From assembly GCF_024723255.1 (NCBI RefSeq), contig NZ_JANIAC010000003.1:310001-374000 (forward strand): a stretch of DNA of 64,000 bases, written 5' to 3'. The notes under the pieces were generated by a model. The model was given only the letters and a program-made list of their open reading frames with translations. It searched no databases and was not told where the DNA came from. This DNA is from Aestuariibaculum sp. M13 (GTDB lineage Bacteria > Bacteroidota > Bacteroidia > Flavobacteriales > Flavobacteriaceae). Made by a program: the position numbers and the translations under genes. Shown here piece after piece: positions 1 through 8,410 of the stretch. Position 1 is the first letter of the stretch. Each line of letters starts with the position of its first letter.

Positions 1-193
1 CAGCACCAATACCTCTTGTGTCTGATAAGGTGTCGCTAAAGGTATTTCTGGTTCCAAAATTCACTAAAGTTTCAATGTCTTTTTCAATTCGTTCGGCAGA
101 AATGGCATCAATAATATCGTAGATTTTTTGATTGGTTTGTGCTGTAATTATTGAAGTAAAGAATAGTAAAATATAAATTGTAGTTTGTTTCAT
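1..193 (-). CDS. M28-type metallopeptidase, N-terminal part (runs off the left edge)
   Basis: Only the first 64 codons are in the window; the gene continues beyond base 1. The protein begins with a hydrophobic signal peptide (MKQTTIYILLFFTSIITAQ), so it is exported. The following stretch ends in NFGTRNTFSDTLSDTRGIGA. This RNT-x-SDT-x-S-x-TRGIGA pattern is what flavobacterial M28/M20-like zinc aminopeptidases carry just before the catalytic domain. No metal ligands are visible because they lie downstream. The family call rests on this short N-terminal similarity alone, so it is moderate. The gene is separated from the fad operon by a hairpin terminator. Confidence 0.6.
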   Translation of the reverse strand, partial: MKQTTIYILLFFTSIITAQTNQKIYDIIDAISAERIEKDIETLVNFGTRNTFSDTLSDTRGIGA

Positions 194-221
194 AAACTTT
201 TAATTTCTACTAAAATACTTA

Positions 222-262
222 AAAAATAAAAGCGTTTCAATAATTACATTGAAACGCTTTTA
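222..262 (-). terminator. Intrinsic terminator of the fad operon
   Basis: The arms AGCGTTTCAA and TTGAAACGCT are perfect complements around a short AT loop. Read on the minus strand the stem runs into a T-rich tail (TTTTATTTTTT). It lies just past the stop codon of the acyl-CoA dehydrogenase gene. Confidence 0.85.
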
Positions 263-287
263 TAAATTAAATTAGTCACTTTATGTT

Positions 288-2099
288 TTAGAAACAGTAC
301 TTGTTTTCAGTAATAACCTTATTGGCAATAATGTTTCTTAGTTCTATAATATTAGGCATATTCACGTATTTAATGTAACGTTTTAAGCCCATAAGCATCA
401 TACGTTGCTCATCTCCCGTAGAAAATGAAATGATGGAGTGTTTACCTGCTGTTTCAATCACATCAATAGCATGGAATAAATTCAGTTTTGCCATGGCTAT
501 CTGTTCTTTTGCTTTGTCTTCGCCTTCTTTTTTAGCCATTTTTTCAGCACGTAAAATTGCCGATTCTGCTAAATAGATTTGAATTAAAATATCGGAAGCG
601 GCTAGCATAAGTTGCTGGTGCTTCTCAATCTCTTCTCCATATTTTTGAAGCGTTGCACCTGCCACCATTAAGAACAGTTTTTTAAGATTTTTAATGATGT
701 TTTTTTCCTCTGAAAATAAAGCTGAATAGTCTGGTGATTCAAATGAAGGAATACTCATAAGTTCGTCTTTAACTGCCATGGCAGGAGTCAGGACATCAAC
801 ATGACCTTTCATCGCTTTTTTGATAAGCATCCCAATGCAAAGCATGCGATTGATTTCGTTTGTTCCTTCGTAGATTCTTGAAATTCTGGCATCTCTCCAA
901 GCCGATTCAATAGGTGTATCTTCAGAGAATCCCATACCTCCAAAAATTTGAATACCTTCGTCGGTACAATGCTGAATAAACTCTGAAACCGCCACTTTTA
1001 AAATGGAACATTCAATGGCATATTCTTCTACGCCTTTAAGTTCAGCTTCCTGATGCGTGTCTTTTCCTTCTGCTTTTCTTATTTCAATACGGTCTTCAAT
1101 ATTTTTTGCGGCTCTATAGCTCGCTGCTTCACCTACCCAACAATTCGTGGCCATCTCAGCAATTTTTTGACGCATGGCTCCAAAACTTGAAATAGGCGTT
1201 TTAAATTGAATGCGCTCGTTTGCATATTTCACCGATTCGGTGATGGTGCGACGTTGTGCATCTAAACAGGCAGCTGCTAATTTTATGCGTCCAATGTTAA
1301 GGGCATTCATGGCAATTTTAAAACCATTGCCTCTTGTAGACAGCATATTCTCAATAGGAACTACAGTGTCATTGAAAAACACCTGACGCGTTGAAGAGGC
1401 ACGAATTCCCAATTTATGTTCTTCTTCCCCTAAAGTGATTCCGTTAGGATTTGCTGAATCGTATTCCACGATGAATCCGGTAATGTATTTGTCATCTTCA
1501 ATGCGAGCAAAAACTATCATTAAGCTACAGAATCCCGCATTGGAAATCCACATTTTCTGACCATTAATTTTATAGCTTTTACCGTCTTCAGATAGGGTAG
1601 CAGTGGTTTTTCCTGAGTTGGCATCACTACCTGCGCCTGGCTCTGTTAAACAATAAGAACCAAACCATTCGCCTGACGCCAATTTTGGTACATATTTTTG
1701 TTTTTGATCTTCGGTACCATATAATAAGATAGGCATGGTTCCAATACCAGTATGCGCACCAAATGCCGTACTGAAAGACCCTGTGGCACCTGAAATATAA
1801 TCGCAGACTAACATGGTGTCAACAAATCCCATACCCATACCGCCGTATGCTTCAGGAACGGAAACGCCTAAGAATCCCATTTCAGCCGCTTTTTGCATGC
1901 AGGATTCGGTTAAGGCATAATCTTTGGCTTCAAAACGAGGTTTGTTAGGCCATAATTCGCGATCTACAAACTCGGTAACGGCATCCTTCATCATGCGTTG
2001 TTCCTCGTTAAAATCTTCGGGAGTAAACACATCTTCACAGTTGGTTTCTTTTACCAAAAATTGTCCGCCACGTAAAATATCTTGTTCTGTTGCTTCCAT
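288..2099 (-). CDS. fadE: Acyl-CoA dehydrogenase, 600-residue FadE type
   Basis: FAD enzyme for the first step of beta-oxidation, acyl-CoA to trans-2-enoyl-CoA. Family signature one is seen at residues 149-160 (YCLTEPGAGSDA). Signature two is at about 386-418 (GGMGFSEDTPIES... YEGTNEINR), with Glu411 in the position of the catalytic base of medium-chain enzymes. The roughly 170 residues after the core (about 430-603) are an extra C-terminal region, as in the 590-600 residue FadE of Bacillus subtilis and in VLCAD-like enzymes. It is the last gene of a marR-fadN-fadA-fadE operon; the thiolase ends 25 bases upstream. Chain-length preference cannot be read from sequence. Confidence 0.93.
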   Translation of the reverse strand: MEATEQDILRGGQFLVKETNCEDVFTPEDFNEEQRMMKDAVTEFVDRELWPNKPRFEAKDYALTESCMQKAAEMGFLGVSVPEAYGGMGMGFVDTMLVCDYISGATGSFSTAFGAHTGIGTMPILLYGTEDQKQKYVPKLASGEWFGSYCLTEPGAGSDANSGKTTATLSEDGKSYKINGQKMWISNAGFCSLMIVFARIEDDKYITGFIVEYDSANPNGITLGEEEHKLGIRASSTRQVFFNDTVVPIENMLSTRGNGFKIAMNALNIGRIKLAAACLDAQRRTITESVKYANERIQFKTPISSFGAMRQKIAEMATNCWVGEAASYRAAKNIEDRIEIRKAEGKDTHQEAELKGVEEYAIECSILKVAVSEFIQHCTDEGIQIFGGMGFSEDTPIESAWRDARISRIYEGTNEINRMLCIGMLIKKAMKGHVDVLTPAMAVKDELMSIPSFESPDYSALFSEEKNIIKNLKKLFLMVAGATLQKYGEEIEKHQQLMLAASDILIQIYLAESAILRAEKMAKKEGEDKAKEQIAMAKLNLFHAIDVIETAGKHSIISFSTGDEQRMMLMGLKRYIKYVNMPNIIELRNIIANKVITENKYCF

Positions 2100-2123
2100 A
2101 TTAATAATAGTATTAAGTTCTTT

Positions 2124-3314
2124 TTAGTTTAAAAATTCAAAAATTCCACAGGCACCTTGACCTGTGCCGACACACATGGTTACTGCACCGTATTTACCTG
2201 TCATATTACGTTTGCGCATTTCATCAAACAGCTGGACGGAAAGTTTTGTTCCGGTACAGCCTAATGGGTGTCCAAGCGCAATAGCGCCTCCGTTCACATT
2301 AACGATATTGGGATTAAGATCTAGTTCTCTGATGACGGCAATGGATTGCGACGCAAAGGCCTCATTTAATTCAATAAGCTCTAAATCGGCTTGTTTTAAA
2401 CCAGCTTGTTTTAAGGCTTTAGGAATGGCTTTTACAGGACCAATACCCATAATGCGTGGTTCTACACCAGCTGCTGCATAATTTACAAGGCGTGCAATGG
2501 GTTCTAAATTAAGTTCCTTAACCATTTCTTCACTCATAATCATGACGAAAGCAGCGCCGTCACTCATTTGAGAAGAGTTACCAGCAGTTACACTTCCGCC
2601 GGCAGCAAATACCGGACGCAATTTTGCTAAGGCTTCTAAATTAGTTCCTGCACGTGGTCCTTCGTCTTTTGTAACTGTGTAGCTTTTTGTTGCTTTCTTA
2701 CCGTTTTCATCAATGTAGGTTTGTTCGACTTCAATGGGAACAATTTGATCCTGAAAACGATTTTCAGCTTGTGCCTTTAAGGCTTTCATGTGAGAACGGT
2801 AGGCAAATTCATCCTGATCTTCACGAGACACTTTAAATTGATTGGCGACAGCTTCGGCTGTATTTCCCATACCCCAATAATAATCTGGGTGTCCGGCTTT
2901 AACGGTATCGTAACTTAGTTCAGGTTTAAATCCAGTCATAGGGACGGCGCTCATACTTTCAGCACCACCGGCAATAATACAGTCGGCCATTCCGGCTTGA
3001 ATTTTAGCTGTTGCAATTCCGATGGTTTCAATACCTGAAGCACAAAATCTGTTAACAGTAACTCCGGGAACATCCACACTATTCAAACCTATTAAAGAAA
3101 TAAATCGAGCCATGTTAAGTCCTTGAGAACCCTCAGGCATGGCATTACCCACAATAACATCATCAATGCGCGATTTGTCGAGTTGGGGTAATTCTTTCAT
3201 CATATACTGAATGGTTTCAGCAGCCAACTCATCAGTTCGCTTGAAGCGGAATAAGCCTTTAGGAGCTTTTCCAACTGCCGTTCTATATGCTTTTACTATA
3301 TATGCTTGTTTCAT
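2124..3314 (-). CDS. fadA: Acetyl-CoA C-acyltransferase (3-ketoacyl-CoA thiolase)
   Basis: Thiolase for the last step of beta-oxidation, cleaving 3-ketoacyl-CoA with CoA to acetyl-CoA and a shortened acyl-CoA. The catalytic triad is in place: nucleophile Cys91 in NRFCASGIE, His349 in NGGAIALGHPLG, and the second Cys381 in CVGTGQG (most relatives have CVGGGQG). Length 396 is normal for the family (B. subtilis FadA is about 391). The gene starts 6 bases after the stop of the multifunctional FadN-like protein and ends 25 bases before fadE, so all three are surely cotranscribed. A biosynthetic acetyl-CoA acetyltransferase role is possible but much less likely here. Confidence 0.94.
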   Translation of the reverse strand: MKQAYIVKAYRTAVGKAPKGLFRFKRTDELAAETIQYMMKELPQLDKSRIDDVIVGNAMPEGSQGLNMARFISLIGLNSVDVPGVTVNRFCASGIETIGIATAKIQAGMADCIIAGGAESMSAVPMTGFKPELSYDTVKAGHPDYYWGMGNTAEAVANQFKVSREDQDEFAYRSHMKALKAQAENRFQDQIVPIEVEQTYIDENGKKATKSYTVTKDEGPRAGTNLEALAKLRPVFAAGGSVTAGNSSQMSDGAAFVMIMSEEMVKELNLEPIARLVNYAAAGVEPRIMGIGPVKAIPKALKQAGLKQADLELIELNEAFASQSIAVIRELDLNPNIVNVNGGAIALGHPLGCTGTKLSVQLFDEMRKRNMTGKYGAVTMCVGTGQGACGIFEFLN

Positions 3315-3320
3315 TTTAGT

Positions 3321-5729
3321 TTAGTTTCTTAATGGTTTACCTGTTTTTAGCATGTACTGAATACGTTCCAGAGTTTTACGTTCGGTACATAAACTCAGGA
3401 AGGCTTCACGCTCTAAATCTAATAAGTACTGTTCGCTTACCAGAGTAGGTTCACTTAAATCGCCACCAGCCATAACGTAAGCCAATTTATTGGCTATTTT
3501 ATGGTCGTGTTCGCTAATGTATTTGGAAGCTTCCATGGCATCAGTTCCAACTAAAAACATTCCCAAGGCTTGTTTACCAAGTACTTTAACATCGTTACGT
3601 TTTATGGGTTGCGTATAGCCGGCATCTGCCATTAATCTGGCATGAGCTTTGGCTGTTGCAATTTGTCGGTCTTTGTTTATTACAACAATATCTTTTCCTT
3701 TTTGAAGCACGCCTAAATCGAAAGCTTCGTAAGCTGAGGTTGATACTTTGGCCATACCAATGGTTAAGAAATACTCCTGTAATGTATTCAATTCCACATC
3801 ACCTTTTCTGAAAGCGTCTGAAGCCCGCAACGCCATTTCTTTAGAACCGCCACCACCAGGGATAACTCCAACGCCAAATTCAACCAATCCGATATAAGTC
3901 TCTGCCGCAGCAACAACTTTATCCACGTGCATGGATAGTTCACACCCACCACCAAGTGTCATGCCGTGTGGCGCTGAAATGGTTGGGATAGCTGAGTAGC
4001 GCAGGCGCATCATGGTATCCTGGAAATACTTTATGGCAGCATTTAACTCGTCGTATTCCTGCTCGACAGCCATCATGAAAATCATGCCGATATTAGCACC
4101 TACGGAGAAGTTTGCACCTTGGTTACCAATAACCAATCCATCGAAATCTTTTTCAGCAATATTTATTGCTTTATTTAATCCAGCAAGAACATCGCCTCCA
4201 ATGGTATTCATTTTACTTTGGAATTCGCAATTAAGAATACCATCACCTAAATCTTCAATAACAACTCCTGAATTTTTAAAAACTTCATTAGATTTTCTGA
4301 TGTTATCTAATATGATAAAGGCATCTTGTCCTGGAACTTTTTCCTGAGATTTGCTTGAAATATTATAGAAATAGGTAGCCCCTTCTTTGATGGTGTAAAA
4401 TGATTTACTTCCCGAAGTAAGCATGTCATTTACCCAAGATGCAGGTTCTAAACCTTCAGATGTCATGATGTCGATACCTTTTTTAATGCCAATAGCGTCC
4501 CAGATTTGAAACGGGCCATGTTCCCAGCCAAAACCGGCTTTCATGGCATCATCAATCTTATAAAGTTCGTCTGATATTTCTGGAATACGATTAGAAACAT
4601 AAGCGAACATCGCCGCAAAGTTTTTACGGTAAAAGGCGCCTGCTTTATCCTTTCCGCTAACTAAAATTGGAAAGCGTTCGATGACTTTATCAATAGTTTT
4701 AGTAAGCTCTAAAGTGGCGAAGTTGGCTTTTTTACTTTTACGGTATTCCAGTGTGTCGAGGTCTAATGATAGTATTTCACTTGATCCATCGGCATGTTTA
4801 ACTTTTTTGTAAAACCCTTGTCCTGTTTTACTGCCCAACCATTTGTTTTCCATCATGGTATTGATGAAATCCGGAAGTTTGAAAAGCTCATGAGCCTCAT
4901 CATTCGGGCAATTATCATATATGCCATTTGCCACATGAACTAAAGTGTCTAAACCTACCACATCGACTGTGCGAAAGGTAGCCGATTTAGGTCTGCCAAT
5001 TACCGGCCCCGTTAATTTATCGACTTCTTCGATTGTTAAGCCCAATTCTTTTACCTGATGGAATAAACTTTGAATGCCAAAAATACCAATACGGTTACCG
5101 ATGAATGCAGGTGTGTCTTTGGCAACAACCGAAGTTTTACCCAAAAATTGTTCACCATATCCGTTCAGGAAATCTAAAACATTAGACGACGTTTTAGGTC
5201 CTGGAATGATTTCAAATAGTTTTAAATAGCGTGTGGGATTGAAAAAGTGTGTCCCACAGAAATGTTTTTGAAAATCTTCACTTCGGCCTTCACTCATAAA
5301 ATGAATAGGAATACCTGATGTATTTGAAGTAATCAAGGTGCCGGGAGTTCGGTGTTTGTCTAAAGTTTCGAAGACTTGCTTTTTAATATCAAGGCGTTCA
5401 ACAACGACTTCCATAATCCAATCGACATGGGCTACTTTACTAATGTCGTCTTCAAGATTTCCAGTGGTAATCCGTGAGGCAAATTTTTGATGATAAATAG
5501 GTGAGGGGTTCGATTTTAATGCCTTACCTAAAGCATCATTTACTATGCGGTTTCTAACAATTTTATCATTTAATGTCAGGCCTTTGGCCTTTTCGGCATC
5601 ATTAAGTTCTCTGGGAACAATATCCAATAGCAAGACATCGACACCAATGTTTGCAAAATGGCAGGCGATACCGCTACCCATAATTCCAGAACCAATAATG
5701 GCTACTTTTTTCATTCTTCGTTTAGTCAT
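3321..5729 (-). CDS. fadN: 3-hydroxyacyl-CoA dehydrogenase / enoyl-CoA hydratase fusion (FadN type)
   Basis: Bifunctional enzyme for steps two and three of beta-oxidation. The N-terminal NAD-binding Rossmann motif is GSGIMGSGIACHFA (about residues 13-26). The dehydrogenase core motif GTHFFNPTRYLKLFEI follows, then a second dehydrogenase domain. The crotonase domain occupies roughly residues 490-690 (GGGCELSMHVD, GVGVIPGGGGSKEMALR). This dehydrogenase-first order is that of B. subtilis FadN (about 789 residues) and the reverse of E. coli FadB. Met6 (MKKVAIIGSG) is an alternative start at 5714. It starts 15 bases after the marR stop and is followed by fadA. Confidence 0.93.
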   Translation of the reverse strand: MTKRRMKKVAIIGSGIMGSGIACHFANIGVDVLLLDIVPRELNDAEKAKGLTLNDKIVRNRIVNDALGKALKSNPSPIYHQKFASRITTGNLEDDISKVAHVDWIMEVVVERLDIKKQVFETLDKHRTPGTLITSNTSGIPIHFMSEGRSEDFQKHFCGTHFFNPTRYLKLFEIIPGPKTSSNVLDFLNGYGEQFLGKTSVVAKDTPAFIGNRIGIFGIQSLFHQVKELGLTIEEVDKLTGPVIGRPKSATFRTVDVVGLDTLVHVANGIYDNCPNDEAHELFKLPDFINTMMENKWLGSKTGQGFYKKVKHADGSSEILSLDLDTLEYRKSKKANFATLELTKTIDKVIERFPILVSGKDKAGAFYRKNFAAMFAYVSNRIPEISDELYKIDDAMKAGFGWEHGPFQIWDAIGIKKGIDIMTSEGLEPASWVNDMLTSGSKSFYTIKEGATYFYNISSKSQEKVPGQDAFIILDNIRKSNEVFKNSGVVIEDLGDGILNCEFQSKMNTIGGDVLAGLNKAINIAEKDFDGLVIGNQGANFSVGANIGMIFMMAVEQEYDELNAAIKYFQDTMMRLRYSAIPTISAPHGMTLGGGCELSMHVDKVVAAAETYIGLVEFGVGVIPGGGGSKEMALRASDAFRKGDVELNTLQEYFLTIGMAKVSTSAYEAFDLGVLQKGKDIVVINKDRQIATAKAHARLMADAGYTQPIKRNDVKVLGKQALGMFLVGTDAMEASKYISEHDHKIANKLAYVMAGGDLSEPTLVSEQYLLDLEREAFLSLCTERKTLERIQYMLKTGKPLRN

Positions 5730-5744
5730 GGTTTTTATATACTT

Positions 5745-6203
5745 CTAATCGTTTTGATTGTATATTTTCTTGTTCGAAATCATTTCATTAATTAAATCGG
5801 TTACCTCGTAAAAGTGTTTTAATTTGTCTTCTGAAATGTGGTTTTTAATAGTGTTATTAAAAATTAAAACCTGGTTTTTAGCATATTCTCTTTTCTCGCG
5901 ACCAAATTCGGTAAGGTGTATAATAACGCCTCGACCATCTTCTGGATTAGGACGTCGTTCTATAAGTCCTTTGGTTTCCATGGTTTTTAAAATTCGTGAG
6001 AGACTTGTAGCTTCCATACCCATTTTAGGACCTAGGGCTGTTGAAGCAGTGCCTTTTTCGGGATCTATACTTAATAATGTAAAACCGGTTGCCATGGTGC
6101 TTCCAAATTTAGCAGCTTCTTCGTTATACATCTTTTGTACGGTGAGCCAGGTTGTTCTTAATACATAATCGATGGTTGGTTCTTTAGTTGTCTTTTCTTT
6201 CAT
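5745..6203 (-). CDS. MarR-family transcriptional regulator of the fad operon
   Basis: A 152-residue winged-helix protein of MarR type. The recognition region ALGPKMGMEATSLSRILKTMETKGLIERRPNPEDGR... shows the characteristic helix and D-x-R wing. It is the first gene of the operon with fadN, fadA and fadE, so it probably controls them and itself, with an acyl-CoA or fatty acid as likely effector (inference). A perfect 26-bp palindrome just upstream of a -7 box in the region before this gene is an obvious candidate operator. B. subtilis uses a TetR protein for the same gene set, so the regulator family differs. Confidence 0.9.
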   Translation of the reverse strand: MKEKTTKEPTIDYVLRTTWLTVQKMYNEEAAKFGSTMATGFTLLSIDPEKGTASTALGPKMGMEATSLSRILKTMETKGLIERRPNPEDGRGVIIHLTEFGREKREYAKNQVLIFNNTIKNHISEDKLKHFYEVTDLINEMISNKKIYNQND

Positions 6204-6312
6204 CTGAGAGTACTTATGGATTTACATAGGGGCAGATGTTAGATATCTTAACCAAATTAGGTGTATTGAAATGTGTTAGGGTGTAATTCATTTTCATTTT
6301 TTAAATTTGATG

Positions 6313-6357
6313 GTTATTTCAAATATATGAAAATTTATTATGCGCGCATAATAAATT
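6313..6357 (-). promoter_or_regulatory. Promoter plus 26-bp palindromic operator in front of marR-fadNAE
   Basis: On the minus strand TATATTTG (6327 to 6320) matches the Bacteroidota -7 box TAnnTTTG exactly. Four bases upstream begins a perfect 26-bp palindrome (6332-6357) centred on TGCGCGCA and flanked by AT-rich arms. It would cover about -15 to -40, the usual place for a repressor of the MarR type. The -33 TTG is absent, as the palindrome occupies that position. It lies about 130 bases before the marR start codon. Confidence 0.7.
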
Positions 6358-6411
6358 AATGAATTTTAACAGAGTTACCCCAAAGAAATAGAAGCGGAGC
6401 GTGTAACCGTT

Positions 6412-8181
6412 TTAAGGACGGTAGATTTTATCAATCAGGTCTTTATAGATCTCCTTAATCACCTTCCGTTTTAATTTCATGGTAGGTGTTAGGTGTCCGG
6501 CATCAATAGACCACACATCTGGAGTGATTTCAAACTTCTTTATTTGTTCCCAATTACCAAAGTCGGCATTGGCAACATCAATTTCAGCCTGAATGCGCTC
6601 TAATAATTGCGGATTGGTAATCATCTCTTCATTGTTTTTGAAGATGATATGGTGACGTTTACCCCATTCTTTAACAAAATCGAAATTTAATTGAATTAGG
6701 GCAGCAGGCATTTTTTCGCCTTCACCAATAACCATAATTTGTTCGATAAAGCGCGATTGTTTAAACTTGTTTTCTAACAGGGCAGGAGCTACATATTTGC
6801 CACCCGAGGTTTTAAACATTTCTTTTTTACGATCGGTAATTTTTAAGAAACCTTCATTATCAAACTCACCTATATCTCCAGTGTGGAAATAACCGTCTGT
6901 CATCACTTCGGCGGTACGCTCAGGATCCTTATAATATCCCATCATAACATTAGGTCCTTTAACAAGAATTTCGCCGTCTTCAGCAATTTTTACATCAACA
7001 TTATCTATGACTTTTCCAACGGTTCCTACTTTAAACCCATGATTTATCATATCGTTAACAGCAATAACAGGTGATGTTTCAGTAAGACCGTAGCCTTCAA
7101 GAATTGTTAGTCCCGCAGCAGCAAAAATACGCGTTAATCGAGGTTGCAATGCGGCACTTCCAGAGACCATAATTTCTATGTTGCCACCCAAAGCTTCCTG
7201 CCATTTCTTGAAAATGAGTTTTCGGGCTAATTTTAATTGAAATTCGTACCACCAGCCATTTTGTCCGTAGGGCTCATAACGTAAACCTAAATTTACAGCC
7301 CAAAAGAAAATATTCTTTTTTAAACCCGTTAATTCGGCACCTTTAGCTATAATTTTATCGTATACTTTTTCGTAGAGTCGAGGTACGGCAGTCATAACAT
7401 GGGGTCTAACTTCTTTTAAGTTATCGCTCATTTTATCAATCGATTCGGCAAAATAGATTTCAGCACCGCAATACATATATAGGTACAAAATCATACGTTC
7501 GAAAACATGACAAACCGGAAGGAAACTTAAGCCTTTAGATTTACCGTGTTGAAAAGGTACATGTCTGTCACTGTCTAGTACATTTGATACCAAATTATTG
7601 TGAGATAACATTACGCCCTTAGGTGTTCCTGTTGTTCCTGAAGTATAAATTATAGTCGCTAAATCTTCTGCTTTAATACCGTTTTTAAGGGTTTCAACTT
7701 GGTCTTGATTTTCGGTGTCTTCTCCTAATTTTAAAATGTCTGACCAGTGGTCCGCGCCTTCAATGTTATCGAAAGTATAAACGCCCTGTAGTTTTGTGTT
7801 TGCCTTAATACTGTTTAGTTTTTCTAAAACATCAATATCGGATACAAAACAATAAGTCGATTCAGAATGATTTAAAATGTATTCATAATCTTCTGAAGCA
7901 ATTGTAGGGTAAATAGGTACGTTTTGAGCTCCGATTTGCAGTACGCCTATATCTAAGACATTCCATTCGGTTCGGTTAGACGACGAAATAACGGCAATTT
8001 TATCGTTTGGCTTAACACCCAATCGAAGCAATCCTCGACTAATAGCATTCGCCTGGTCAATAAATTCCTGAGTCGATATAGATACCCACTCGTTATTATA
8101 TTTTGTTGTTAGTGCTTTGTCTAAATTATAAGTCTTTAACTGATAATAAGGAAAGTCAAAAATTCTCGTAATGTTTGCCAT
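6412..8181 (-). CDS. fadD: Long-chain acyl-CoA synthetase (AMP-forming)
   Basis: Activates free fatty acids to acyl-CoA with ATP, feeding the beta-oxidation operon downstream. The AMP-binding P-loop is at residues 177-195 (IIYTSGTTGTPKGVMLSHN). The motif GYGLTETSP lies near residue 360, and the hinge motif GYFHTGDIGEFDNEGFLKITDRKKE follows. Length 589 is normal for the bacterial/plant-type long-chain ligases. A 208-base gap holding the marR operator separates it from marR, so it is probably a separate transcript, though on the same strand and in the same pathway. Substrate length is not readable from sequence. Confidence 0.92.
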   Translation of the reverse strand: MANITRIFDFPYYQLKTYNLDKALTTKYNNEWVSISTQEFIDQANAISRGLLRLGVKPNDKIAVISSSNRTEWNVLDIGVLQIGAQNVPIYPTIASEDYEYILNHSESTYCFVSDIDVLEKLNSIKANTKLQGVYTFDNIEGADHWSDILKLGEDTENQDQVETLKNGIKAEDLATIIYTSGTTGTPKGVMLSHNNLVSNVLDSDRHVPFQHGKSKGLSFLPVCHVFERMILYLYMYCGAEIYFAESIDKMSDNLKEVRPHVMTAVPRLYEKVYDKIIAKGAELTGLKKNIFFWAVNLGLRYEPYGQNGWWYEFQLKLARKLIFKKWQEALGGNIEIMVSGSAALQPRLTRIFAAAGLTILEGYGLTETSPVIAVNDMINHGFKVGTVGKVIDNVDVKIAEDGEILVKGPNVMMGYYKDPERTAEVMTDGYFHTGDIGEFDNEGFLKITDRKKEMFKTSGGKYVAPALLENKFKQSRFIEQIMVIGEGEKMPAALIQLNFDFVKEWGKRHHIIFKNNEEMITNPQLLERIQAEIDVANADFGNWEQIKKFEITPDVWSIDAGHLTPTMKLKRKVIKEIYKDLIDKIYRP

Positions 8182-8330
8182 TATTTAGTCTTAGTTTCTG
8201 GTACCGCAAAATAAAGAATTAAAAATGATTTTCAAATTTGAACCATTTTAGTTTTCAATAGCAAAATCCATGCCTGTTACAAAGGTAGGTTAATAAAAGT
8301 ATTGATAGGAAAATTTAAAAGATTATAATA

Positions 8331-8374
8331 TGATTTATATCATTTAAATGGCGGTCTCTATGAAGTAATTTTAT
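8331..8374 (+). promoter_or_regulatory. Candidate ppdK promoter with FNR/CRP-like dyad
   Basis: TGATTTATATCA (8331-8342) is a perfect TGAT-N4-ATCA dyad, the core of FNR-type sites. TAATTTTA (8366-8373) fits the TAnnTTTG -7 box except for the last base. The dyad centre is 29.5 bases before the box, exactly the spacing found at pflB, which would place it near -41.5, the class II activator position. The start codon is 37 bases further on. Confidence 0.55.
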
Positions 8375-8410
8375 GACACACTAAAGTGTCTAACTAAACG
8401 GGATATTACT

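Noticed and set aside
1924-2127. Reading frame on the plus strand opposite fadE and similar antisense frames throughout
   Set aside because: They are short, overlap well-supported genes on the other strand and show no family motifs.
8340-8352. The 13-mer TCATTTAAATGGC occurs here and at 24787-24799 before purL
   Set aside because: AT-rich 13-mers can recur by chance in this base composition, and the positions relative to the two promoters differ. Not enough for a shared regulator.
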